A DNA stretch of 64,000 bases, from NCBI RefSeq assembly GCF_000382225.1, contig NZ_KB907801.1:124001-188000 (forward strand), given 5' to 3'. Shown one piece after another: positions 17,985 through 26,217 of this stretch. Under the pieces are notes generated by a model. The model made no database searches and had not been told where the DNA came from. It saw nothing but the letters and a program-made list of their open reading frames with translations. Made by a program: the position numbers and the translations under genes. This stretch comes from Hymenobacter aerophilus DSM 13606. Its GTDB lineage: Bacteria; Bacteroidota; Bacteroidia; Cytophagales; Hymenobacteraceae. The number at the start of each line of letters is the position of its first letter. The stretch's first letter is position 1.

Positions 17985-18377
17985 ATGAAAGCATTCTTCC
18001 GCTTCCTCTACGAAATCATCGGCAACCCCCAGCCCCCGGCCGACACGCCGGTGTACCGTGACGTGGTGTTTCCCAATATCGGCCTGCTGAACATTGGTTT
18101 GTCGCTGGGACTAGCAGTAATTTTCTACCTGCTCATCAACCGGGCCATGGGCGTGGCTACCTTCAACAAGGGCCGGCACTGGGGTTTGTTTCTGGGCCTG
18201 AACGCGCTGCTGGCCTTCGGCATTACCATCTGGCAGGCCCACGCCCAGCAGGTTGCCGACCACAGCTACATCTACTGGCTGGCCACCTGGAACGCCATCC
18301 TGAGCCTGGCCTGGTTCTTCATTTTCTCGCTGCTGCTGCGCAAAGCCTCCACCAACGCCAGCACTACGCCGTTTTAA
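17985..18377 (+). CDS. Small multi-span membrane protein of unknown function
   Basis: Protein of 130 residues with three clear hydrophobic spans at about 33-52 (LLNIGLSLGLAVIFYLLI), 65-82 (WGLFLGLNALLAFGITIW) and 97-119 (WLATWNAILSLAWFFIFSLLL). The N-terminal 30 residues are polar and begin MKAFFRFLYEIIGNP. I recognise no family. ATG 17985 is preferred to the longer frame because it puts charged residues right before the helices. It lies between the VWA-like lipoprotein (135 bases upstream) and the tubulin-like gene, on the same strand, so it probably belongs to the same system as an inner-membrane component. Confidence 0.75.
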   Translation: MKAFFRFLYEIIGNPQPPADTPVYRDVVFPNIGLLNIGLSLGLAVIFYLLINRAMGVATFNKGRHWGLFLGLNALLAFGITIWQAHAQQVADHSYIYWLATWNAILSLAWFFIFSLLLRKASTNASTTPF

Positions 18378-18393
18378 AGCTAGAAACTAGAAA

Positions 18394-18564
18394 ACTAGCT
18401 CCCCTCCTTGGAAAGGAGGGGCTGGGGGTGGTTGATTCGTTGCACGACGCTACCAATTGAACGACGCCATTATGAGTCGTTCAACCAAACAACATCAGCA
18501 ACGAGTCAACCACCCCAGTTCAGCCTTGCGGCTGAACGTCCCCTCCTCAGCTGAGGAGGGGAGT
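18394..18564. repeat. Type A palindrome 1
   Basis: GC-rich element between the small membrane protein and the tubulin-like gene. The left end has the local hairpin CCCCTCCTTGGAAAGGAGGGG followed by a G-rich stretch and GGTTGATTCGTTGC; the right end has GCAACGAGTCAACCACCCC and then the hairpin CCCCTCCTCAGCTGAGGAGG. The two halves are imperfect reverse complements, so the element can form one long stem or two local hairpins. It occupies most of the 209-base gap. Confidence 0.85.
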
Positions 18565-18586
18565 TTCGTTCAACATCAGCAATATC

Positions 18587-20035
18587 ATGGCTAAACTCTT
18601 CTTATTCGGTATTGGCGGCACGGGCTCGCGGGTGATTCGCTCGCTCACGATGCTGCTGGCGGCCGGCGTCAAGCTGCCCAACTGCGACCGGGTGGTGCCC
18701 ATCATCATCGACCCCGATGCCCACAACGGCGACATGAACCGCACGGTGGAGCTGCTGCAGAACTACCAGCAGATTTACCAGCACCTCGGTCCCCGCGACG
18801 AAGGCTTCTTCCAGACCGATATCAGCACGCTGAGCGGGATTTCGCAGGATGCCAACGGCTCGGTGAAGGACACTTTCATTTTCGACTTCGGCGGCATCAA
18901 CCAGAGCTTCCGGCAGTACCTCGACTACGACGGGCTGAGCGTGGATTCGAAAGGGCTGGTAGACTTACTGTTCACGCCCGACAACCTGGAAAGCCCGCTG
19001 ACTATTGGTTTCCGGGGCTCGCCTAACGTGGGCAGCATCGTGCTGAACAAGCTGGTGGACAGCGCCGAAATGCGGTTTTTCGCCGATAATTTCCAGGATG
19101 GCGACCGGGTGTTCTTCGTGTCGAGCATTTTTGGTGGCACGGGCGCGGCGGGTTTTCCGCTGATGCTCAAGAACCTGAAAGACCCCAACACCCGCCTCAG
19201 CAATGCCCGCTACCTGCGCGACGCGCCCACCGGCGCCGTAACGGTCATGCCCTATTTCGCGCTCCAGAGCGAGGACGCGGCCGTTATCGACTCCAATAAC
19301 TTCCTGACCAAAACCAAGGCCGCGCTCAGCTACTACGAGCACAACCTGCAGGGCCTCGACGCGCTCTACTACCTGGCCGACACGCCCGACACGCCCTACG
19401 AAAACCAGCCCGGCGGTGTGCAGCAGAAGAACAAGGCCCACATCATTGAGTTGCTGGCGGCCCTGAGCATCGTGGATTTCATGAACTACTCGGCCGCCGA
19501 ACTGCGTACTGGCGGCCCGCACTTCCACGAGTACGGCCTGGGCGCCGACGCGCCCGAAATCCAGTTCAGCCACCTGCCCGACGAAACCCGCGAGCTGGTA
19601 GCCCGACACCTGACCCAGTTCCTGTACTTCACGCGCTACCACAAGCTGCACCTGCCCACCGATAAGGCGCCTTACCACGACAATCTCAAGCTCGATTACG
19701 CCATGCGCAACGAGCCTATTTTCAAGGAGCTCAACACCTTCCTGCACAGCGCCGATTCGGGCGTCGACCAGTGGCTGCAGGAACTGGCCCAGAACCGCCG
19801 CGCCTTCCGCCCCTTCGACCTGCAAACCGACGACTTCAACGCCATGATTCTGGGCAAGCCGGTGGAAAAGAAGTGGAACGACTTCTTCAACAAAGGCCTC
19901 AGCCACAACTACCTGCTCGACAGCCTCAACAAAACCGAAAAGTCTATTGGTGAGCCCGACAGCTTCCGCAAGCTGCTGGATTTGTTCTACCAAGTGACCG
20001 ACAAGGCCTTTGAGGAGAAGGTGAAGGTGGTGTAG
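18587..20035 (+). CDS. Tubulin-like GTPase
   Basis: Cytosolic protein of 482 residues with features of the tubulin/FtsZ superfamily, closest in my reading to the Pfam 'Tubulin-like' (Tubulin_2) group. The N-terminus AKLFLFGIGGTGSRVIRSL has the GxGGxGxR nucleotide loop (residues 8-15); IIIDPDAHNGDMNRT (about 40-53) resembles the T2/T3 region; SSIFGGTGAAGFPLM (179-193) matches the GGTG(S/A)xG tubulin signature that binds the GTP phosphates. FtsZ-type helices beyond residue 300 are not obvious and no classical T7 loop NxxD was located, so polymerisation is not assured. It likely provides a filament or GTP-driven switch together with the actin-fold ATPase encoded next. The start lies 22 bases after the type A palindrome. 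Confidence 0.78.
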   Translation: MAKLFLFGIGGTGSRVIRSLTMLLAAGVKLPNCDRVVPIIIDPDAHNGDMNRTVELLQNYQQIYQHLGPRDEGFFQTDISTLSGISQDANGSVKDTFIFDFGGINQSFRQYLDYDGLSVDSKGLVDLLFTPDNLESPLTIGFRGSPNVGSIVLNKLVDSAEMRFFADNFQDGDRVFFVSSIFGGTGAAGFPLMLKNLKDPNTRLSNARYLRDAPTGAVTVMPYFALQSEDAAVIDSNNFLTKTKAALSYYEHNLQGLDALYYLADTPDTPYENQPGGVQQKNKAHIIELLAALSIVDFMNYSAAELRTGGPHFHEYGLGADAPEIQFSHLPDETRELVARHLTQFLYFTRYHKLHLPTDKAPYHDNLKLDYAMRNEPIFKELNTFLHSADSGVDQWLQELAQNRRAFRPFDLQTDDFNAMILGKPVEKKWNDFFNKGLSHNYLLDSLNKTEKSIGEPDSFRKLLDLFYQVTDKAFEEKVKVV

Positions 20036-20048
20036 TAAAAGAACGAAA

Positions 20049-20200
20049 ACTCCTCTCCTTGGAAAGGAGGGGACGCGGCGGCGTAGCCGACGCTGGGGTG
20101 GTTGATTCGTTGCTGATGTTGCTTAGGTGAACGACCAGCAACGGCGTCGGGCAACGAATCAACCACCCCTAGCCCCTCCTTTCCAAGGAGGGGAACTAGC
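20049..20200. repeat. Type A palindrome 2
   Basis: Element in the tubulin-SrfB gap. The left half carries CTCTCCTTGGAAAGGAGGGG, an insert with GGCGGCGTAGCCGACG, then GGTTGATTCGTTGC; the right half carries GCAACGAATCAACCACCCC followed by CCCCTCCTTTCCAAGGAGGGG. The GGTTGATTCGTTGC arm pairs exactly with GCAACGAATCAACC. The insert in the left half is itself hairpin-like. Confidence 0.85.
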
Positions 20201-20248
20201 TTTCTAGTTGTAGTCTCTAGCTAAAAAACTCCCTATAAGCTCTCGTCT

Positions 20249-20290
20249 GGCTCCCCTCCTCACAGGGGAGGAGGCCGGGGGGTGGGGTCC
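20249..20290. repeat. Half type A element abutting the SrfB-like start
   Basis: A single local hairpin, CTCCCCTCCTCACAGGGGAG, followed by GAGGCCGGGGGGTGGGGT, with no matching second half. It ends about 4 bases before ATG 20295, so it occupies the position of the ribosome-binding site. The same GGCCGGGGGGTGGGGT tail precedes the MotB-like start at 27823. Confidence 0.75.
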
Positions 20291-20294
20291 CGAT

Positions 20295-23200
20295 ATGCCC
20301 AAAGTCCTTCGCTTACACAACAACGGTTCCCAGCAGGTGCAGGGCTGGCAGAAAACCGCCCCCGTTACCAGCACCGAAATCAACACCGTAACCGACCCGG
20401 CGGGCGGCAAGTCGCGCAATCTGGCGGTGAGCATCCCGACGCCGTTTGCGCGTATGCACCTGTTTGAGACGGCCTTCGACTTTCTGGCCCGGGAGGGCAA
20501 GAACAACCCTGGCTCGGTGTACCACGAGCTGACGACCCACTTCTGGGACCTGCTGGAGCTGCTCTACAACTACCACCTCTACACCCAGGCCGGCCGCAAA
20601 ATCACGTTGCGCCGCTGGAATGCGGAGGCCGAAATCCAGCGGATGCGGCAGAGTGAGCGTACGCGCCTGTTGGGCGAAACGCTGCAACTGTACATGCAGG
20701 ACGAGCGGTTCCAGGGCTTCACCGACATGTATCTGGTGTACTACGAGTCGCCGGAGCTGACGGGCGGTCCGCGCCTGCTGGGCGGTACCTCGCCGCTGAC
20801 GCTGCTATTCACTGGTCCCGGCGTGGGCGCCCTCGACCTGGAGCGGCCCCAGGCGCGCGGCCACTACTTCGACCACCAGACGGTGCTGCTCGACGACCGC
20901 GACCCGCAGTTCCGGGAGTTCGTGTACGAGCTGTTCCTGGCCTACCCGGCCTTGCAGCGCCGCGAGTTTGCCGGCAGCGTGTACGCCGGCCTCGACCGCA
21001 CGAAAATCAACCAGCTCCAGATGCAGGGCGACCGGACGGCCCAGCAGTTCGCGGCCCGCTACCCGGCCCTGGCCGATGCCCAGGGCAACCTGGTGAGCGT
21101 GAAGGGCGTGCCCCTGCCCGGCCGCGCCGACCAGTCGGCCGTCACCAGCTCCGACCTGTTTATTCAGCCCACCCGCGAGGCCGGCTCCGGCCGCCCGCGC
21201 CCGCTGGTGCTGCGCCCCAACCTGACCATGCCGGGGGCCAACTACCTGAACGGCCAGCCCTGGGACGACCGCACGCCCGTGCCCTACCACGACGAGCTGG
21301 CGCTGGAAAACCGGGTGCTGCCCGGCAAGGGCTTCAAGTACCCCTACCTCACGGTGGGCGACCTGCTCGAAGACTCGCTGGTGGAGCTGCCTTACGAGCT
21401 GAACACCCAGCGCTTCCACACCGGCAAAGTCACGTTCCAGTACGGCGCCGACGGGCAGGGGCGGGCGCGGTTTCCGTACCTGCTGCCCCTGAAACAGGCG
21501 TTTTTCGAGTACTTCACCGAAGCCGAGCTGGCCGAGCTGCTCACCTTCACCATCGACCTCAGCCACGTGCGCGTGCAGCTGCGGGTGCCGGTGCAGGGCG
21601 GGCGCTTCATCACCTTCGAGCGGAGCTACTATACCAACCCCCAGAACCCCAAGGACGCCCAGGGCCGCGAAATTCTGGAGAAAGGCCGCATTGTGAAGGC
21701 CAACGTGGGCGTGGGCGTGTTCCCATTCTACAAAGTGCGCTACCAGCCTGAGTTCAACGACCTGTACAAGGTGATGCTGGTGGATGCCGACAACGCGCCC
21801 ACCATGCTCAGCCGCCGCTACGACCTTACGTTCTTCGTGAATGGCGAGCGGATTACCGAGCAGGGCGCTGCCCGCCGCGCCACCCGCTACGAGCGCACCC
21901 AGAAAAGTGTAGCCACCGCCGGCAGCACCTATTACGAAATCACCGGCATCCACTTCGACCTGGCCGAACTGACCTGCCCGCCTGCCACGCTGGGCGCCGA
22001 GCCGGCCCGGGGCCTGTTCGTGCCCCGCTGGCGCGAGCTGGACCGTGGCACCCGCCGCTTCACGTTCGCCATCGACTTCGGCACCACCAACACCCACGTG
22101 GCCTACGCCGATTCGCCCTCGGCCCACCCGCGCCCGCTCACCATCGGCGAGGCCGACGTGCAGGTGGAGTGGCTGAGCGCCCCGCTGGCTGATGCCGGCC
22201 AGTCGGCCGCCCAGCGCTACCGGTTTGGGGCCGGGCAGTTGAACTCCGACGTGGCCACGCTGCAAAACCGCGAGTTCGTGCCCAGCTTCATTGGCGAGGG
22301 CGGCTCGGTGTACGAGTTCCCGATTCGGACCGCCGTGTGCGAAACCACCTCGTTTGCCAACGAGCCGGCCAAAGTGCTCAGCAACATCAACATCGGCTTC
22401 AGCATCAACACCGAAACTACCGCCGAGCTGCCCCAGAACCGCTTCATCACCAACCTGAAATGGAGCGCCGAGCTCGACCCCCAGGGCGTGTCGCGCATCG
22501 AGGCGTTCTTCAAGGAAATCCTGCTGCTGCTGCGCCACAAGGCGGCCTTGCACGGCGGCATTCTGGAAGACACCCGAGTGGTATGGTTCGCGCCGCTGAG
22601 CTTCGACGGCTTTTTGCGCAACCAGTTTCAGCAGGTGTGGGACGAGGCGTTCCAGCAGGTGTTTAAGGCCCGGCGCCCTACCATCTGCCTCACCGAATCG
22701 GTGGCGCCCTACTACTACCTCACCGCCACCAACCAGGTGGTGCCCAACCGCGACGAGAACGTGGTGAACATCGACATTGGCGGTGGCACCACCGACTTGC
22801 TGCTCTTCGCCGACCAGAAACCGGCCTACAGCACCTCGTTCCGCTTTGCCGGCGACGACCTGTGGGGCGACGGTTACGCCCGCGTGCAGGGGGCGCCCAA
22901 GCAAAACGGCCTGCTCCGCCTCGGCGTCAGCCACGTGGAAAGTCTGCCCGACTCGGAGCAGAACCAGGAGTACAAGGGCTACCTGCAGGCGGCGCTCAAA
23001 AACAACGATTTCGGCTCGGCCGACGTCACTAGCCTGCTCTTCAAGTACGACGATGCACTGCGCTTCACCCAGGCCCTGGGGCTGGGCCGCGGCCGGCAGC
23101 TGCGGGTGCTGTTCTACCTGCACTACACGGCCATCATCTACCACACGGCCCAGCTTACCAAGCATTTCGGGCTGAAAACGCCGCGCTACCTTTGCTTCTC

Positions 23201-23759
23201 GGGCAAGGGCAGCCTGTACCTGCGCCTGCTGGCCGGCGGCAGCTCGCTGGTGGCCATCGAGAAGATTACGAAAGCCATTTTCCAGGCCGTAACCGGCACC
23301 GAGCCGCCCCACAACTTCCGCGTTATCCTGGCCGATAATCCCAAGGAAGCCACCACCAACGGCGGCGTGCTTTTCGAGGAGAAAACCACCACCGACTACG
23401 ACAACATCCAGGCAGTGAAGCTCAGCGGCACCGTGGAAGGCGGCGAGCTGAACCAGCAGCGCCTCAAGCTGAACCAGGTGGATGCCGCCCTCAAAGACGA
23501 GGTGCTGGTCAACGTGCGCAACTACCTCACCCTAGTGCTCGAAGGCGACGAAGTGGCGCCCTACCTGCGCGAAGTAGGCGTAGACGTGGACCGGCAGCGC
23601 GTAAAGGACATCCTGCTTCGCGAAATCGAGGACAGCCTGAGCCTGGGCCTGCACCAGTTCCAGCGCCAGCTCTCCGCCGACGAAACCCTGCCCGAAACCC
23701 TGTTCTTCCTGCCGCTGAAGCAGGCCTTATATAACCTGAGCCGGGAGTTGCAGGCGTAA
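20295..23759 (+). CDS. SrfB-like giant ATPase with actin/Hsp70 fold
   Basis: Very large protein of 1154 residues, similar in size and motifs to the SrfB 'virulence factor' family. Residues 1 to about 585 form an N-terminal region with no domain I can name, rich in Tyr and aromatic loops. The second half is an actin/Hsp70-type ATPase: phosphate-1 loop FAIDFGTTNTHVAYA (about 591-605), phosphate-2 loop VNIDIGGGTTDLLLFA (about 825-840), and an adenosine-like motif around YLCFSGKGSLYLRLLAGG (about 967-984). No signal peptide or membrane span is seen, so it is cytosolic. SrfB function is not established. Its position between a tubulin-like protein and a MotAB-like pair suggests an ATP-driven scaffold or regulator of that motor. 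Confidence 0.82.
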   Translation: MPKVLRLHNNGSQQVQGWQKTAPVTSTEINTVTDPAGGKSRNLAVSIPTPFARMHLFETAFDFLAREGKNNPGSVYHELTTHFWDLLELLYNYHLYTQAGRKITLRRWNAEAEIQRMRQSERTRLLGETLQLYMQDERFQGFTDMYLVYYESPELTGGPRLLGGTSPLTLLFTGPGVGALDLERPQARGHYFDHQTVLLDDRDPQFREFVYELFLAYPALQRREFAGSVYAGLDRTKINQLQMQGDRTAQQFAARYPALADAQGNLVSVKGVPLPGRADQSAVTSSDLFIQPTREAGSGRPRPLVLRPNLTMPGANYLNGQPWDDRTPVPYHDELALENRVLPGKGFKYPYLTVGDLLEDSLVELPYELNTQRFHTGKVTFQYGADGQGRARFPYLLPLKQAFFEYFTEAELAELLTFTIDLSHVRVQLRVPVQGGRFITFERSYYTNPQNPKDAQGREILEKGRIVKANVGVGVFPFYKVRYQPEFNDLYKVMLVDADNAPTMLSRRYDLTFFVNGERITEQGAARRATRYERTQKSVATAGSTYYEITGIHFDLAELTCPPATLGAEPARGLFVPRWRELDRGTRRFTFAIDFGTTNTHVAYADSPSAHPRPLTIGEADVQVEWLSAPLADAGQSAAQRYRFGAGQLNSDVATLQNREFVPSFIGEGGSVYEFPIRTAVCETTSFANEPAKVLSNINIGFSINTETTAELPQNRFITNLKWSAELDPQGVSRIEAFFKEILLLLRHKAALHGGILEDTRVVWFAPLSFDGFLRNQFQQVWDEAFQQVFKARRPTICLTESVAPYYYLTATNQVVPNRDENVVNIDIGGGTTDLLLFADQKPAYSTSFRFAGDDLWGDGYARVQGAPKQNGLLRLGVSHVESLPDSEQNQEYKGYLQAALKNNDFGSADVTSLLFKYDDALRFTQALGLGRGRQLRVLFYLHYTAIIYHTAQLTKHFGLKTPRYLCFSGKGSLYLRLLAGGSSLVAIEKITKAIFQAVTGTEPPHNFRVILADNPKEATTNGGVLFEEKTTTDYDNIQAVKLSGTVEGGELNQQRLKLNQVDAALKDEVLVNVRNYLTLVLEGDEVAPYLREVGVDVDRQRVKDILLREIEDSLSLGLHQFQRQLSADETLPETLFFLPLKQALYNLSRELQA

Positions 23760-23788
23760 AAAAAGATGGATGCTAGAATTAGAAGATA

Positions 23789-23926
23789 GAAAGCTAGCTC
23801 CCCTCCTTGGAAAGGAGGGGCTGGGGGTGGTTGACTAGCCAGAACGACCCGCTTGGCTTCAAGTTACCGTTCAATGAGTTTCAACCACCCCCAGCCCCTC
23901 CTTTCCAAGGAGGGGAGCTAGCTTTC
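23789..23926. repeat. Type A palindrome 3, 46-bp perfect arms
   Basis: Arms 23789-23834 and 23881-23926 are exact reverse complements of 46 bp around a 46-base loop. Each arm carries GCTAGCT at its outer end, the local hairpin CCCCTCCTTGGAAAGGAGGGG and a CTGGGGGTGGTTGA inner end. It ends 25 bases before the DUF559 gene. Confidence 0.95.
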
Positions 23927-23951
23927 TAGGTGTAATTTTAGTCTAACTGGC

Positions 23952-24341
23952 ATGGCTGAACACGAGGAGCGCAAACACAACCTTGCTCATAAGAAGGACC
24001 AACGCCGGGAACTGCGCAACAACCTCACCCCGGCAGAAGCTTCGTTGTGGACGTATTTGCAGCGTAGCCAGCTGAACGGACGCAAATTTCGGCGGCAGCA
24101 TAGCATTGGGCCTTATATCGTGGACTTCTATTGTCCGGCCGAAAAGTTGGTGGTAGAATTGGACGGAGCCGGGCATTACGATGTGGTAGGTAATGCCCGG
24201 GACGTAGAGCGCACGCGGTACCTGGAAGCTCAGGGTTTGCGGGTAGTGCGGTTTGAGAACAAGGATTTCTGGAGCCACCCGGAAAGCATATTGACTGCTA
24301 TTAAAGCTGCTTTTTTCAACGAAAATGAATCTAAAAACTAG
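23952..24341 (+). CDS. DUF559 (Vsr-like) nuclease-fold protein
   Basis: Protein of 129 residues with the DUF559 domain, a restriction-endonuclease-like fold related to Vsr. Visible landmarks: NNLTPAEASLWTYLQ (about 24-38), KFRRQHSIGPYIVDFYCP (about 45-62, with the Asp of VDF), VVELDGAGH (about 68-76, the E-x-D pair) and RVVRFENKDFW (about 98-108). Cleavage activity of DUF559 proteins is inferred from fold, not shown here. No methyltransferase or mismatch gene is adjacent. The gene is bracketed by palindromes 3 and 4 (25 bases before its start, 7 bases after its stop), and it breaks an otherwise functionally coherent cluster, so it may be a passenger of the repeat element rather than part of the system. 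Confidence 0.88.
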   Translation: MAEHEERKHNLAHKKDQRRELRNNLTPAEASLWTYLQRSQLNGRKFRRQHSIGPYIVDFYCPAEKLVVELDGAGHYDVVGNARDVERTRYLEAQGLRVVRFENKDFWSHPESILTAIKAAFFNENESKN

Positions 24342-24348
24342 TAGTTAG

Positions 24349-24487
24349 AAAGCTAGTTCCCCTCCTTGAAGAGGGGCTAGGGGTGGTTGAAACTCATTGA
24401 ACGACCCGTTGATTTCTAGCTCTAACAACCGTTCGAACATCGTCAACCACCCCTAGCCCCTCCTTTCCAAGGAGGGGAACTAGCTTT
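24349..24487. repeat. Type A palindrome 4
   Basis: Left arm about 24349-24390 and right arm 24443-24487 are imperfect reverse complements: AAAGCTAGTTCCCCTCC pairs with GGAGGGGAACTAGCTTT, and CTAGGGGTGGTTGA pairs with TCAACCACCCCTAG. The left local hairpin is shortened (CCCCTCCTTGAAGAGGGG). The left loop start GGTTGAAACTCATTGAACG is the reverse complement of the right side of palindrome 3, so the DUF559 gene sits between inverted copies. Confidence 0.9.
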
Positions 24488-24525
24488 TAGCTTTAGCTTA
24501 GCCGAACTTCCAATCCCCCACGCCC

Positions 24526-26034
24526 ATGACCCTTTCCCGCCGCGCTGCTTCCCTGCTCACCGGCCTGCTGCTACTGGCGGCCGGCGCCACTTCAGCCCAG
24601 ACTGCTCCCGGCCAGCCCACGCTCGACGAGCAGAAGGTGCAAATCTGGTGCGCTGCCGCCCGCTACGTATACGACGACAACGGGCGGCCCAACCTCAAGG
24701 ACAAGCTCAACTGCGGCAGCTCGCTTAAGGCGTTCGAGAACAGCATCAAGGCCGATAGCCAGAAGGTGTACAGCCTGCTTTACCAGCCCCTGGAAGGCCG
24801 CGGCACCATGTACGCGGGCCTCGCCAGCAACGACAAGCGGTTGCAGAAACTGACCTCGGAAATCGTGAACAGGCTGAAGTCGTCGGCGGCGCGGCGGGCC
24901 AATCCGGCCCGGATGGAGCGGCTGGCTACGCTTGAAACGGCCCTGAATAGCTACGTGAACAGCGGCACGCCCATCGGCGACCTGGGCGGCACCGAGCCGG
25001 CTGCCAACGCGGCCGATACCACCGCCGACCTCGACGAGGCCACAGCTTCCGCATCTGCCGATGCCGGTCCGGCCGACGCGGGCCTGGCCAGCCGGCCGGC
25101 TGCTGCCAGCGGGGTGGGGGAAAGCCTGATGGACAAGCTATTTGCACCGCTGGCGCTGATTCTGGCCCTGTTGAGTTTGGTGCTGTTCTGGCTGCAAAGC
25201 CGCAAAATGGCCGAACTAGCCAACCGCGTAGGCCGGCACCGCACCGATATCGATGCCGTGAAATCGGTAGCTGCCCCCGGCACCGTGGCCGGCCAGCTTA
25301 CCCTGGCCCAGCGCCGGGAAGTGGAAAAGATAGTGGCCCAGCGCGTAGCCGAGGAACTGGAGCAACGTCCGGCCCAACCCGCCGCTAAGGCTACTTCTCG
25401 GCCTGCGCCGACCCCATCGCCTACCCCAGCTGTTCCGGTTGCTCCGGCTACCGTAGCTCCGCCCGTTGTGTCGGCCCCGGCACCTGAGCCCGCGGCTGCG
25501 CCCGAAGTGCGGGTGGCGGAGGCCCCGGTCAGTCTTTCGGAGGTGCCGGCCCCGCCGGCTGCTATTCCGGCGGGCGCGCCCACGGCCGCCCCGCGCGACG
25601 AGTTCGAGAGTCTGGTGCCGCCCGTGCAGTTGCCGCCATCCGGGCCTGCCACAGTGGAGGTTGGGCCGACCGATGCGCCGGCACTGGCTGAACCGGTTGA
25701 GCCAGCCGCCCGGGCCCAGTTCACGAAGTACGTGAAGGTGCCGGTGAACGGGGCGTTCAGCGAGTACGACCTCTCCGACGAGCCCCAGCACGACAGCATC
25801 TACGAGCTGCATTTCGACCCGCAGTGGCCCGAACTGGCTACGTTCAACGTCACGCCCAACCCCGCCACGCACGCCTACGCCATCCAGAGCGCCCAGTACT
25901 CGTTGCGTGAGGCCTGCCGCTACCAGCAGCCCACCGGGCCGGTTACCCGCATCGTAACAGAGGAGGAAGGCGTGCTGCGCAAAGTGGCCGGCAACTGGCA
26001 GATTGGGCAGAAGGCGGCTATCCGGTTCGAGTAA
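24526..26034 (+). CDS. Single-span membrane protein with Pro/Ala-rich linker
   Basis: Protein of 502 residues that I do not place in a family. Signal peptide (1-24, to SAQ); a periplasmic domain at about 30-150 with two Cys (IWCAAAR and LNCGSS) that could pair; an Ala/Asp-rich linker; one transmembrane segment at about 206-224 (FAPLALILALLSLVLFWLQ); a short helix (LTLAQRREVEKIVAQRVAEEL); a long Pro/Ala/Val-rich stretch (about 280-395); and a compact C-terminal domain (about 400-502, FTKYVKVPVNGAFSEYDLSD onward) on the cytosolic side. It links periplasm and cytosol and may couple the VWA-like lipoprotein to the cytosolic ATPases. Neighbours on both sides are separated by type A palindromes. 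Confidence 0.78.
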   Translation: MTLSRRAASLLTGLLLLAAGATSAQTAPGQPTLDEQKVQIWCAAARYVYDDNGRPNLKDKLNCGSSLKAFENSIKADSQKVYSLLYQPLEGRGTMYAGLASNDKRLQKLTSEIVNRLKSSAARRANPARMERLATLETALNSYVNSGTPIGDLGGTEPAANAADTTADLDEATASASADAGPADAGLASRPAAASGVGESLMDKLFAPLALILALLSLVLFWLQSRKMAELANRVGRHRTDIDAVKSVAAPGTVAGQLTLAQRREVEKIVAQRVAEELEQRPAQPAAKATSRPAPTPSPTPAVPVAPATVAPPVVSAPAPEPAAAPEVRVAEAPVSLSEVPAPPAAIPAGAPTAAPRDEFESLVPPVQLPPSGPATVEVGPTDAPALAEPVEPAARAQFTKYVKVPVNGAFSEYDLSDEPQHDSIYELHFDPQWPELATFNVTPNPATHAYAIQSAQYSLREACRYQQPTGPVTRIVTEEEGVLRKVAGNWQIGQKAAIRFE

Positions 26035-26057
26035 AAGGGAAGTTAGAAAACTAGAAC

Positions 26058-26192
26058 CTAGCTCCCCTCCTTGGAAAGGAGGGGCTGGGGGTGGTTGATG
26101 ACGCTTGAACAAGGGTTAGAAGCTAGTTTTTAGTTATCGTTCTACCATCAATCAACCACCCCTAACCCCTCCTTTCCAAGGAGGGGAACTAG
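26058..26192. repeat. Type A palindrome 5
   Basis: Arms 26058-26099 and 26151-26192 pair with a few mismatches: CTAGCTCCCCTCCTTGG with CCAAGGAGGGGAACTAG, and GGGGTGGTTGAT with ATCAACCACCCC. It fills the gap between the single-span membrane protein and the MotA-like gene and ends 25 bases before the latter's ATG. Confidence 0.9.
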
Positions 26193-26217
26193 CTTTTAGC
26201 CGTAGCTTCGTAGTTCT

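Noticed and set aside
20805..23312. 835-codon minus-strand frame opposite the SrfB-like gene
   Set aside because: Same antisense pattern (Val/Gly/His/Ala/Leu-rich), no motif; the plus strand has ATPase motifs.
23952..24341. DUF559 gene as part of a restriction-modification or Vsr repair system
   Set aside because: No methyltransferase, Dcm or mismatch-repair gene adjacent; context is repeats.
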